The notes under the pieces were generated by a model, which saw only the letters and a list, made by a program, of their open reading frames with translations, ran no database searches and was not told where the DNA came from. The translations under genes and the position numbers were made by a program. 64,000 bases of DNA from Acanthornis magna. Taxonomy: Eukaryota > Chordata > Aves > Passeriformes > Acanthizidae. The stretch is taken from contig JAWUZG010000071.1 of the NCBI GenBank assembly GCA_036785705.1, positions 434,001-498,000 of the forward strand. Direction: 5' to 3'. Below, piece by piece: positions 39,469-51,909 of this stretch (positions are counted from its first letter, which is position 1; each line of letters begins with the position of its first letter).

Positions 39469-42400
39469 GTAAAGACTGGGTTTATTTTCTTGGTTGTTAA
39501 TATGATATTGCTCTGAATTTAAAGGAGCATTTCGAGCCTTTACTGGAGTTATAATTCCACAAAATATTGTACTGGTATAAATAACTTATGTTATATTCAG
39601 TCTTTAAAAATTACAATAGACTGAGAAAATGATTAACTGTATTATTCCAGACATTCTTCTTTCCTGCTGACAGAGAATTCATCCTAAGTTCCAACATGCA
39701 CTCAGTAGTTGACTCACTTCCTCCCACTTGGCAAGCTCAGTTGAATCAGACTATGGCTGCAAATCAATCTGTGATAAAATTTAGAAGCGGATTTGTAAAG
39801 GGTGATAATGAGGAAGCTGATCTAGGGGATTATCTGGTAGCAGGGGGAAAGGAATAGCAGAATGAGTAGTTTTTAAAGATAAGGATTTACAAAAATCCTG
39901 CTTCTTTCGTAGGGGACAGGGAAAAGTGGTTTTGTTTGTGAAGAACAACACACTGAGTATTAGCACTGCTTGAAATGATGAAGCATGTATAATCCCATCC
40001 TTCTCAAAAAAGAGACTTGGAAGGGATTTTTTAATATGAAAATGAAGCATTAGTCTGTAAAGGAGACTATTTTTTTGCATTACTTTTGTTGTTAAGGTAC
40101 CTGAGTCAGTTGGGGCGAGGAACATGAGAGCATAACCTAAGCCTAACTTATCCATGGAGGAATGTTGGCTGTCCCTCTGGCAGGGCATTATTGGGAGAAG
40201 CCACCAAGACTAAGGGCTGATTACCTGGGAGAGGAAAATATGGTGGTGGCAATTAAGTGGGCCAAACAGGAGGGAGGGAACCACATCTGCCTAGTGAATT
40301 TATTCTTACTGCAGTAAAATGGTGACCCTGCAAACAGAAAAAGACTGTAAAAATATTACCAATATTATTGTTTGTAGTAATATTATGATAATATTAAGAT
40401 ATGTAAAACTTACTGCTAAAGTGAGTTTGGTATTGTAAGAGGCCTTTGGAAGCCTGCAAATGTCAAGATGTTATAGCTTAGTAAGGAATTAGAGTTCATT
40501 AAAGCATGAGTAGAATTGGGGTGGCCGAGCTTTATGGGCCAAGATCAGTATAATTCTGGTGAATATGAATGGAAAAATAATTGACATGACACAAAATACA
40601 GAAATCCCTTTAAGCATTACTGAGCAGGACAAGAAGAATAAAAGCAGTTCTGTAGAAAGTGCTCCACTCAAAAAGAGATGTAACATCTATGTCCAAATTG
40701 CATGTACCAATTGGAGGAGTTTTCTTAGTCTTACTGAAGTTCATCAACCATGCCCAGAAACTGGACTGCAATTAAAAACAATGGTTACCTGAAATGGTTA
40801 CTGTGATGTTGATGCTTTTGGTAAATTTACCCCAAATATGCTTCATTGTCAGTATAAGGACACTGACACAGTGGAAGTCACCGTGTGTTTCTACTATATC
40901 CATGTTTACAGATACTGCTATCAATCAACACAGACATCACAGCTCAGCTGATATCATTGCATTATGTTTTCCTGGAGGGTTCCTGTTTTAGCAAGAAAAT
41001 GCAGGAGTGTGTGTTTCTGTGTGTTGAGGGCATTTCTGATATCACCTGTTGGTCTTGCCCTAGCAATAACACAGCAAGAGCTGATCCCAGGCATGTTCTT
41101 GCTGGTCAAGTGAGGAGTGTGATTGCTTTAACAGGTGTTTTTTCAGACATTAAGGTCATTTAAACAAGCTACAAGGTAGTGCTGTGCAGATAGCTGAACA
41201 AACTCCAGCTGAGATAGCTTCAAATTACATCAATGCAGCACCGTGCCAGCACTAATTAGCCCAGAGGTAGCACCATGCAGACACAGTTAGCTTGCTCTAA
41301 TATCCTGATAGGGACTCCATGGAGATATCCCTGCTTGTTTAAAGCCAGCTTGGTTATCTGGATTACCACAATGCAATGCACAATTCTGACATCTCTTAAG
41401 AGGCCTAATGTATTTTTTACCTTCTGTAATAAAACCACTGGCAACTAACTCATTCATAGCAATTTTATACATCAGGTCACAAAAAAATATACCTCCATTT
41501 CATTTTATATTTCTGGGGGATATTTACTAGACTCTTGATATTCAATGGAAAATATCTGTGTCATATACACAAATGCTACTCTCAGTTCTAGTCTTTTGTT
41601 GGTTTCACATTCATATATTCATTAAAAAATTATCATTCATGCTTACAACTCCATACCATTTATAGGCCTCATTTTTATATGCTCTCATATACTTTAGACT
41701 ACAATTTTTGTTTCATGTTCCTAGATTCAACAGTCCATTAATTTAGTTCATTAATCTTCAAGCCCTGCATCAAAAATTAGTGATTAATATCTCTTTAAAA
41801 GGGTCTTAATAATATTCCATATTTTTGACATGGAAAGAGAAAAAGAATTAAACTATTAAGCTAATTAATTGGCTTACTCTGGTGTGTGTATGTGCAGTGC
41901 CTGATAATGTGGACAAATGATTTTTCCAAGTGAAAGAAAAGGCAAAAATCCTCTCAGTCCCCCACAAAGTTGGAGTTAGTTACAGGGAAAGCAAGGCTTC
42001 TGATGAGCAAGGGAGCAGTGGGAGCAAGGTTGTCCCCATTGTGGAGTTGAAGGAAACAAGTCACCTTTGGGAGGCAAAGTTGGCCAGATGTGATTGGTCG
42101 GACGGCAAACAGAATCTCTGCATCTCCCCTTGGATCAATGTATTGACTCACTGTCTCCTCTAATGCCCTTACAAGCACATCTTTTACCAAATTTTGGGTG
42201 TACTATACTGAAAATATAACATTATCAGCTGCTACTGGGGTCTGTGTATCTGTGTCTTTCTGGTTCTGCAAAAGAAATTGCTTTGATTGGGGTCCCCACT
42301 CCTTCCCCTCTAGTTTCTTCTTGTGGACTTCCCACTCAATCGGTGCTGATGCTCTCTCTGAGCATGTCTGGCAGAATTTTGACCCATTAAATGTGTGCTA

Positions 42401-44892
42401 TCCTCCTGTACTGTGGAAAATGTCATCCAAAAGGGTTGCCATCAGACTCAGTTTCTGCATAGCAGAGCCACATTCCCTGAATATCAAAGGTCTGGTCTTG
42501 AGCTCGTTGCTCCAAGCCAACAATGTAGACTTGTGATGTTTTAGTGTGCAAGCACTTAAAAAGCAATTTGTAGTAATTTCTCATCTTCTATTTACTTTAA
42601 AATTGAGCTTAACTCTGAATGCTAATTGTGAAGTTTTTAATAATTTAATCCATAAAGCTAGAATAAGTAGAAATAATCCCATATTTGCCTTTTCGGAACT
42701 TGAGAATTTTTACCCATGCCTTTAAGGAAGAGCAAGAGTGCAATATTTTGGATGCTCTTTTATTCTAAGTTTGGTTATTTTATTAATTATAAACTCAGAA
42801 TCTAGAGATGCATACAAATTTAGTCACTTGTTTCATACTTTTCTAGTAGAGGGCTAAGTATTAGAACACATTAAATTGTGTTTAATGATTGAGTGCCTTG
42901 ATCTTTTCTGGGACAGACAAAGCTAGAGCTGTGCACAGTAACATCTATAATCACCTTGGAACTGCTGTTAATATGGGCAGGTGTTTGTGTCTACCACAGT
43001 GGAACGTGCCAGACCACACAATGATGACTAGTGAAAAATGTGCTGCTGGCAAATCTTTATTTCACTGTGCAGTTTTCTCTTTCAATTTGATATATGATTC
43101 AGAAAACTCCAATCTTTTTATAGGTATTTCATTGTATTGTAGCATGAAAATTCCAAAATTTGCGTGCATGTTTAAAATGAGTAGTCTTAATACAGTTGAG
43201 GATTTAATGCTTTAAAAATTGGCAGTGGATTCATGGGAGCTTGAAATGACTTATACAGAAAGTAAATCCATCTTTTAGAAATTCTCAGTGTAAATCAGAC
43301 TGAAGAAATTAAGTCCTGTAGATAAATATTTTGACTCACAGTGGCTTCCCTGAAGAAGGAATAGGGACAAAATGTTTGCCTAGAAAATTGTGGGTTTTCT
43401 TGTGGTTACCCTGAATCAAGTTCACGTTTGCCCTGGTATTCTATTTCCTTCCTTCACTTGGGACTTCACTTGGCATGCCTAGTGCAAATTAAAACAAAAA
43501 CACTTGCATATTGTTACTATGACAGTTCTTGTAAGTACGAGAAATTTAGAATGGCTTTTCCTGAGGGTAGAATATCGTTCTCTAGTCAACTGAAGGACCA
43601 ATTTTTATTTAATTGTGTTGGATAGTAACCTCCAAGTTGTCAAAGCAACATAAAGCTTTAAATTACCAACCAGTGCTAAATGGATTGACTCTTGATGTGA
43701 GTGCCGAAAGCTAAATCCCTTCAACCCTCTTAAATGCTGACATCTTACTTAAAAAGCAGAATACAGCTATTTAAAAGCACAGACAAATGAAATTTAGAAT
43801 AGTTGCAGTGTCAATATGGCATAGATGAGTACAGGGGAATGAAATCAGGAAAATTTGATTGAATGAACAGCACTGAGAAACTTAGTCATATCTTAAAATC
43901 AAGTGTCCTTCAAAAACAGGAACTAAAATTATTACCACTTGTCACATACCAAGAAAAGCACATGCACAAGCAGTATTTTCATTTTCTCATGATTTATTTT
44001 CTATATTTTTGAAAGCATAATATTAAAAAAGTGAAGTGAACGAAATTAAATATCCATTTTTCTTATTATATGGATTATTTAGGATTGGTAGCAGTTTTCA
44101 GTTTACCCAATATTCTAACATCAAGGGTCAGCAAAATTGTCAAATGGTTTCATTATTCTTTATACACAGAACCTTTAGTATATTAATTTGAATTTTATTA
44201 GTGCACTGGTGACAGGGTATGATCTTACATCTTCAGTATAGATCTTAGCTTCTGAATTTGTCTCACAGACCTCTGTTCTTGAGCCTTTTTCTATGTTCTC
44301 TGTCAGTATAAGGCAGCTTACTCCGAGGTTACCTGTTCCCATTTTGGGACACTGCCTGGAACACTGTAGGTAATATTCCAATTCAAAGCAAAACAGAATA
44401 ATAAAATCATCTGTGCTACATTTCAGACTCCTACGATGAGTGTTTTCTGTAAGAATTCTCAAGATTCTTTCTGAGACCAAATGATGCTGCTAAAAGCTAT
44501 AGAAGACATTATTATCACTGGAAGAATTATTCTTGTTTGTTAAGAAGGGAGTGGTTTCAGGGGCACTGCATTGAAAATAGAAAAAAGGGCATGAAGGGAA
44601 TATGAAGGGGAAAAATGAAGAAGCAGAGGGTGATGATGGGGAGATGCTCTTGGGTGTGGAACTGAAAGGAGACATTAGTGGGAGAGTTACACTAAACATA
44701 ACAAGAGAGCTGCCTGTGATCAAATGACTGAGGATGTCCTTGGGGGAATAGGGCATGAGTGCATAAGAAAACACATTTCCTTAATACTGTTGTTCACAAA
44801 TATTTCCCCCCCTAAGATGGCAGGACTTCAATGCAAACTTGTTTTCTTGTTTGTTTGGGTTTTTCAATTCTTCTTTGTTATTTACTACATAG
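39469..44892 (+). other. ANGPT1: ANGPT1 intron 5 (5424 nt)
   Basis: Phase 0 intron, gtaaag to catag. AT-rich with no recognisable repeat family. A purine-rich patch near 44560-44680 gives a Ser/Pro-rich open frame on the minus strand that looks like a composition artefact. I see no gene or RNA in it. Confidence 0.93.
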
Positions 44893-44994
44893 GTCTTTTG
44901 CAATATGGATATTGCAGGAGGAGGATGGACAGTTATACAGCACCGAGAAGATGGAAGTCTGGATTTTCAGAAAAGCTGGAAAGAATACAAAATG
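44893..44994 (+). CDS. ANGPT1: ANGPT1 exon 6: fibrinogen-like domain core
   Basis: The exon has 34 complete codons, from [20 protein letters not shown] to WKEYKM, equivalent to human residues 313-346. The acceptor is gttatttactacatag, with the T-rich tract further upstream, and the donor is AATG|gtaagg. The block [18 protein letters not shown] is the signature of fibrinogen-like domains. The Cys at 44899-44901 is the partner of the exon 5 cysteine. Differences from human as I recall it are Val-Asn to Ile-Ala before GGGW and Arg-Gly to Lys-Ser in FQKSW. The exon is phase 0 at both ends, so its skipping would be in frame but would remove a disulfide cysteine. Confidence 0.97.
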
Positions 44995-47581
44995 GTAAGG
45001 TGAAAAATGTGCAATAGCTGTACAATTCATACAAGTGTCAGGTTTCAAATACTACTTCCTATTGTCCTAAATAGTTCTTCCTATCGTGGTGTGGTATGGT
45101 CCTGCAGTCTTTTATGAACTATCTTTTGTCATGTCTGTTACTTCTGAAGCTAATAATATCCTTTTTATTCAGTTAGTTAAGTATTTTTTCCAATGATTTA
45201 GAATTTCTTTCAGATCAGTTACTGAAATTAAAATGAGAAGGCCAGAATGCTGCTGCTGTCTGTCTCTCTGAAGTTTTGACTTGATGTGATGTTAAGAGAT
45301 AATAGACATGTGATGATATTCCTAAGGCATGAATGTTTTCAGCTGAGGGGAACTCATTCAGAAGTTGGAGCACCTCAGATTGGAATAAAAATTTTTACTG
45401 GGGTTTATCCCAAGTCATACAGCACCTCTGCCAATCAAGTTAATGTACTGGAAATGTTGATACTTCAAATAGGATTACAAGAAAATGAATAACTTACCAA
45501 ATTAAAGATGACATGACTTCAAGCAGGCTATTTTCCCTTTGCCAACTCAAAAAAATTTTACTCCAATCTAAATAACTTCCCATTTTTTTTTCATTCTCTG
45601 CCTGATCAAACTTTCTGATGGACCTCCTTTCTCTGAGTCCCTGAGGACTGTTTTGGATTTCAATGACATTCCTAGTGAAGTTTTCAGCATTGTGTTATCT
45701 GCCTGGCAAAGTTTTTTTCTACAGTTTTCAAAAAGCACGAAATGAAAAGATAATTTTAAAAGTTTGAAAATAAAAGCAAGTTCAGTTCAGTAAAAATTTC
45801 TATGGAAAAAAGTTCTCTTGCCAAACTTACAATATCAGAAATAAACATAATAACATATTGTTGAACCAAAATTTAAATTTGGGGTTTATTGATGCTTTAT
45901 TTTCAATATTTTTATATTGCTTGAAAATATAAATTATAAATTATAAAAAAATAGTAATTTGGGTCAGACCCCTGCTCCTATGGATAACTAGAGGATGTAA
46001 TTAATTTCGTAATGTATATTAACTAAAGCGATTTTAAAATTGCAAAAATATTTTTAATAGAATTACAAAATTGAAAACTTCTTTCAAAATTCATGTTTTA
46101 ATTTAGCAGAAAACTTGAAAACTGTTCTACTCAATTTTGGTTCAGAATCAAATAAAACATAAAGCATCAAATTATTTTTGGGGAACCAATATTTGAAGAT
46201 TCTACCAGTTTTACTTGAGTGGAAATTAGAATTTGTATGTGCAACCTACTTATGGACTTTTAAAATTTATACATATCACATTAATTATTTTCTCAGTTTA
46301 TTTCTCCTGTACTTAGGCAGTTTAATAGATACAGCCCTTTATAAAGTTTTCCCATATGGCCATTTTTCATATATATCCCTTCACTTAGTCATCTTCCTCC
46401 ACTTTGCATTTTCAATAGTGTGAATCTGTTCAGGAATAGATGATGTTGGTTTTGTCTAGTTCAAGCAGCCTGAATTAATCTTGCTTCTCTTTACGAATGA
46501 TCCACTATTCTAAGAGATCATTTACTTCTACCAAAAAAAAGGATCCCTTTTGGTCTTTTATTGATAGTTTATCCTATATGTCATGAAACAAGATGGGATT
46601 TAGGCTTGCTCTGCTTCTCTGAGCAGTTTCACCAAAGTAACAATCAGGCCCCCATTCGTGGTTGTCACATAACACCAAGAGTTGAATGTACAATGGTAGA
46701 GGCTGGTGGACTCTGTGTGTTACTGGGATAGGAGAGCACCTGAGCTTCAAGGCAGTAATGTAATTCTTTGGTTGTTCAGGAGGGAGTGTGGTGTCTGCTG
46801 GACCACCCCCCTCTCCTTCCTGACTCACTCAGCTGATGTTTCTTCCACTGGAAGCTGGGCAGTGTGGTATGGGAACACAATGGCTCTTAGGCTTACTTGG
46901 AGTGGTTGAACTTGATGTGTGTTTTCTCAGCCTGTAGTTCAGATAGAGCTTTCCATTTTTGTTAAGATATTCTTCTTGTGCTTGTATCTCATTGGGGTCC
47001 TAAAGCTAACAGAAATAATATTGTAATATAATAACAGCAACAATAAGTCTCTGGGGCTTCTTTTATTTTCAGTGCATTTAGTACTTATTGGAAAGAAATC
47101 TGGAAAACTGCTGAAGTTTTTAAGCTATGAGCAAGTACTGATTGCCAGCTTCTGAGCTGGACAGCAATTCAGGCCACCAACTTGCACTGCTCCTAAAGCC
47201 CTCCCAATTATCGGCTCTTCCAGTGTCAGGAGGCCACTGCACATATGCTCTGACTCTAAGCTGAGATCTTTGCAGCAGCTTATGTGGGAAGGATGCACAT
47301 GGAGCCACCTCTGAAATGGTGACAGCGCTGCTGGGTTAGAGAAGCCACCTGACAACAGTGAGGTAGTCACTGTCTTTGATGTCTTTGAGTTTTGCGCTGG
47401 TGCCTTCAGCGTACATGGAAGTACTTCAATTTCTGTTCTACACACCAGCACAGGAAACAGGTTAAGTGAGAGATAGGGTAGCCATAAATCTTTTGAGTAG
47501 GAAATGTACAACTCCATTCATACATAAATTGACCCAAAATCAGTAATACTACAGCAATAGTGGTACTAATTTTTCCTCCTG

Positions 47582-47606
47582 TTTTTTTTTTTTTGTTTGT
47601 TTTTCT
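47582..47606. repeat. T(13) run with TTTG units
   Basis: Thirteen T followed by gtttgttttt. It could be plain simple sequence, or the complement of a poly(A) tail of a minus-strand retrocopy that would extend to higher coordinates; see findings. Confidence 0.9.
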
Positions 47607-50600
47607 CCATTTCTGCTGGCATTCAGTCTCCACTCTGGAAAATAAAGTAATGCTTTCTTTGGTAGCTAAAACTACAGCTAATGAGTGCAAAACCTTTCCT
47701 GCAGATTTACTGTTATGCAAGATTGGTTTTGCTATCTTCTTGCTCAGGGTCATATGTTCTTACTAGTGTCCTTCAGTTTTGTTGTTAATCTTATGATGTG
47801 CAGTGTAATTTGTACCTTTGCTTCTAAGAGCTCATTTCTGACTAAGAAATCTCTTGGGCCATTTGAGTTTTGTACATTCAATAGTAATTGCAATAGATTC
47901 AGAGAAAACCCCAGAAGTTCATCTGTCCATCCTTTCCTTGTCAGTGTCTACTACATCCTTTCTTTCACATTTTGCAATGATTTTCTTTAAGCTGTTTGTT
48001 GCTTATCAGAAAAAATTGAAACGGAACAGCAAATAATTTCTTTAACAGCAGGTGAGATCACCCTGAAGCAATTTTCAAGCATTTTTCATATTTCCTTGCT
48101 TGAGTAAATGTAAATGTAAAACACTACTAAGAGTTTTGCTCTCTAGAGGGGAATATCACTTAAAAAACTACTGCTTGCCATCTGCAAACCTAAGACTCCT
48201 TAGAAGGAGGTTTTCCACAAGCTTACTGTCTAAGACACAGTTTCTGGCATTTATTAGGCAGTTATTAGCAATAATCAAATCTGAGTAAATGGTTAGCTCA
48301 TGTGCTAACTTGGCTGTTGAGACTTCTTGATCATTTTCCAATTTTCAGTTCTTGGATGAATGCACCTTTCCCAGTGACTGTCTCAATTTTTGCCAAATTA
48401 GGTGATGGAGTATTGGATTCCCTATTCTCTAGCCTTTTAGCATGTTTAGTTTAATAATTCCCATGAAATTCTCAAAATTTATTCCACACACACTTTATTC
48501 CACCCAACATTCACTATGAGTTTCCTAGGGGGCCTTCTTTGGGGTCAAGTCTGTCGGGAGTTTCCTCAGACATTTAGAATTATTTTCTTACTTTCATTGG
48601 AGAAAAACTCTCAATAGGTATTTGAAATTGCGTGCCTTGGCCCGCTCACAACAATCTTTTTCCTAGCCAGTATTTTTTTCCCCTGCACATCAGTATTTAA
48701 TTGTACTCTATGACTTAATTGCTACTTTCTACACTCCGATGAATAAAAACTATCAGTTCTTTTAATCATTCCTAATGTCATGAACTTGATTAGGATCACT
48801 TGTACATAGTACACTCAAAAATGAATTTCTAAGCTTTATGGCAACCACTTCCTACCTTCCTGACCAGCAGTTATTTTTTCTTTTTGTTTCTTTGAGGCAA
48901 GAATGATGTTCAGTGTTAAATTCTGCATTCCTTTAATTTCATGGTCCTGATTAGCATCTGAGTCCAGTTCAGTGCTTAAAACAAGACCGCTGCCAATTAT
49001 TTCAGAAGTTATCAACAGCATTTGTGTGTGTGCCTGAAGAGCACATCTGCAAAGCCACTTCCATTTCTGTTGAGGTTTCTTCTTTTTCTTTTCTCCTTAA
49101 AACTGTTGGGTCTAATTGATGGCTATCTCCATAGTGCCAATATGGTATGAAGCCAAAGCAGGATAATTTATGTTCTTCTATGGCTTAAATTCTTCATACA
49201 CTGAGAATCAGACCATGGAGTTAGTCACCAGAACATTCTCAGGAAATATTTCTGGATGCAATTCTAGTGGGCATTTTTACATTATGTTATCTGGAATAAC
49301 CTGATTTTCCTCTGAGCCTCAGTAAATTTTAGCTGTTATAACAAGTCTGGTGATCTGTGTCTTCTGCTTACTTAAAAGACAGCCAAACACATTTTTGGAC
49401 TGTAAGTCTCTAGGCATGATGGTTTTTACATTTTTTTATATACTTACTTCCTACAGTTCACCTCTGTGAGTAAGCTCTAGTTTGGATGCAGGTCCCACTC
49501 ATTTCCTGGAAGACCTTCTTGTTTGTGACAGTCAGGTTGTTGGTCACCTCGTGTTTTCATCTCGCTAGTCTTTGCAAGTCCTACATGCCTGAAGTATACA
49601 TAATAAGAGATACCATTCCAACAAAGACTTTATTTCTAGTGCCTTTTTTCAGTTCATTCTGAAAATTTCCAGATGTTACTTGCATTTAATATTTATTTGC
49701 AAACTGTTCAGCTCCTGTTTTAGAATGTGGCCTCCTAATTCTTTTTATGGTCTCCTGCTGTTGTAAGCCTTATTTTAATTTCTCTTGTGAAAGTTTTGAT
49801 TCCAGTTTTAAGTTCTGTTATCATTCTCACTGCCCACCTTTCTTGTCTTCAAACTCTAACATTTCTTTCGTTCCATATTGCATCAGTAGCTGTTAACTTG
49901 CACATTTTTTCATTCAAAATAGGCCTTCACCACTATTAATATTGTATTTGTCTTGAGCAAAGAGACAAAAACTCAAGCTTTTTTACTTTTTCCTCTTGGA
50001 GCATTAACTGATGATGGATATTTCTATGTTGTAGTTTCATTCATTTACAAATAGTGTTCAGGTTATATTTTATCCCCAAATACTTGAAGAATCAAACAGC
50101 TACAGACAGAGCTCTATCCCCTTTCAACCATTAGAATATTATGTTCATCACTTTCTTTTTCAAGTGAGATGATGACTACATAAAAATGCATACAACACAT
50201 TTTAGTATTGTTTGTGTAAGCTTATTGATTCTGGTTCCACTATCTTAGTGCAAAATAACTTCAGATGTGGGTGGGTTTTTGAAACAAAAATTACATAAAC
50301 CATATGGCTTGGCTGAGGAGAATGTTCTTGACAGAAAAAAAAATTGCTCAAAATTTGAAAGCTCAATACTGTGGGAACAATATCTTTCATAATTCTCAGT
50401 TTTGTTAAAGCTAGATATCCTGATTGAATTTTCATCCCTTTTCTGGATTACAACTATTTAAGGTATGTTATGCATTGTTACGGTCATGAAATCTTCACAC
50501 TTCTTGCATTGATAGGCCTGCCCCTGTGTTCTTTAAAAGAGAACTCAAATATCAAACAGCTCTGAAGGTGATAACACCGATCTTTCGGTGACTGTTCCAC

Positions 50601-51889
50601 ATTAAATGAGTTTGTCAAAACCTCATTTTTTCTCATCCATGCCAAACTTTTCCCTAAAGTATAAAGAAAAGAAATTGTTGGGAGCTAAAAGATGTATTCC
50701 ACTGCAAGTATACAGTGGAGCTCCCTGAGTTCACAGGATGTCAAGAACTGAAATGGCTATTGAAATCAGCTTCACCTAACTTCTGTTAGGGAGATTCAAG
50801 AAGATGCTGCTGTTGTTCACAGGAATTAAAACGCTCATCAGCTTTCCAGTTAATGATTTGTAATTTTGATAGAAATTTTAAATTAGGAATCTTTTATTGT
50901 TGTGAAAAATGTACACACACATACTAGACAGAGATTCCTCACTACCAACAGGCCTGTGATTTTATGACAGTAGATTTCCTCCACTGATTTTGGAATGAGC
51001 TATATTCAAGTCATCTGTATTTAGGTCACAAACAGTAACACAAAGAAATAAAAGATAAGCAAAAAAGTATTGTATTTATCCATACATATGGTCAGATAGG
51101 TAAACCTTAAAGTATGATTATTTGATTGATCTCACATGGACATAAATCTTCACTTTCACTTTTATTGCCCCCAAATTGTTTGGCTATAAATGATCCTTCC
51201 AAGTGCAGCATATGCAGCTGCTTCTGATAGATATCTAATCAGATTTCATAATAAGAACCCGTTTCTTCCTTCCATTGAGAGCTTTAGAGTTTCACTCTTT
51301 TGCAGAGGAGGGTTAGAGGCCTCCTATTTGACTCATTCCTTCTTTCTCAACTACTAGGTCATGGCTGTATTAGCACATTGAACAGGATCACAGCCTGCGT
51401 GTGTGAACAGTCTTGTGACAAAAGATCCTCATCACCAAATTTTAGAGGAGTTTTGGTCTGACTCAAATAATATGCACAAATAACACCCAAGCAGTGACAA
51501 GTAATGGGCCATTCTCAAATGACAGCTGGCATAGGGCTGCTTTGGTGGTAGATCTGAGAGAGTTTCACTTAGCACAGGAAATTTTCTGATTTGCTTTCTT
51601 ATGCTTAGCAGAGTAGTAAGGGCTGTTCAGAGCACTCTTCACAGCTTCTTCTTCCCCCTGTGGCTTAGTGAAACACTTGTGAAGGAAAGAATTATTGGTT
51701 CAAAGAGCTTGGCAGGTATTTTGAAGATAACTTTGGAATAAGAAAGGAATACAAAAAGTTTCCTGGAAGGAGGAGACCCTTTGTAAAGATAATCTGTACT
51801 ACATCCGTCTATCTAGCTATTAGCTGGAGATGAATCCCAGAATTTCTTCAGCAGACATGACTTTGTGGTTTTCCCCCGCCAGTAGCATG

Positions 51890-51909
51890 AAGCACTTTAT
51901 AAAGTGCTT
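51890..51909. repeat. Perfect 20-nt palindrome
   Basis: aagcactttataaagtgctt reads the same on both strands with no spacer. The bases outside it do not pair. No transposon or site duplication is visible around it. Confidence 0.9.

Noticed and set aside
39781..40188. 135-codon minus-strand frame downstream of exon 5
   Set aside because: No domain or homology recognised and it lies fully within intron 5.
44490..44774. Ser/Pro-rich minus-strand frame just upstream of exon 6
   Set aside because: Produced by a purine-rich patch on the + strand; no family resemblance.
47125..47517. 130-codon minus-strand frame
   Set aside because: No homology recognised; a second overlapping minus frame is also open. 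It lies outside the T-skewed block discussed in findings.
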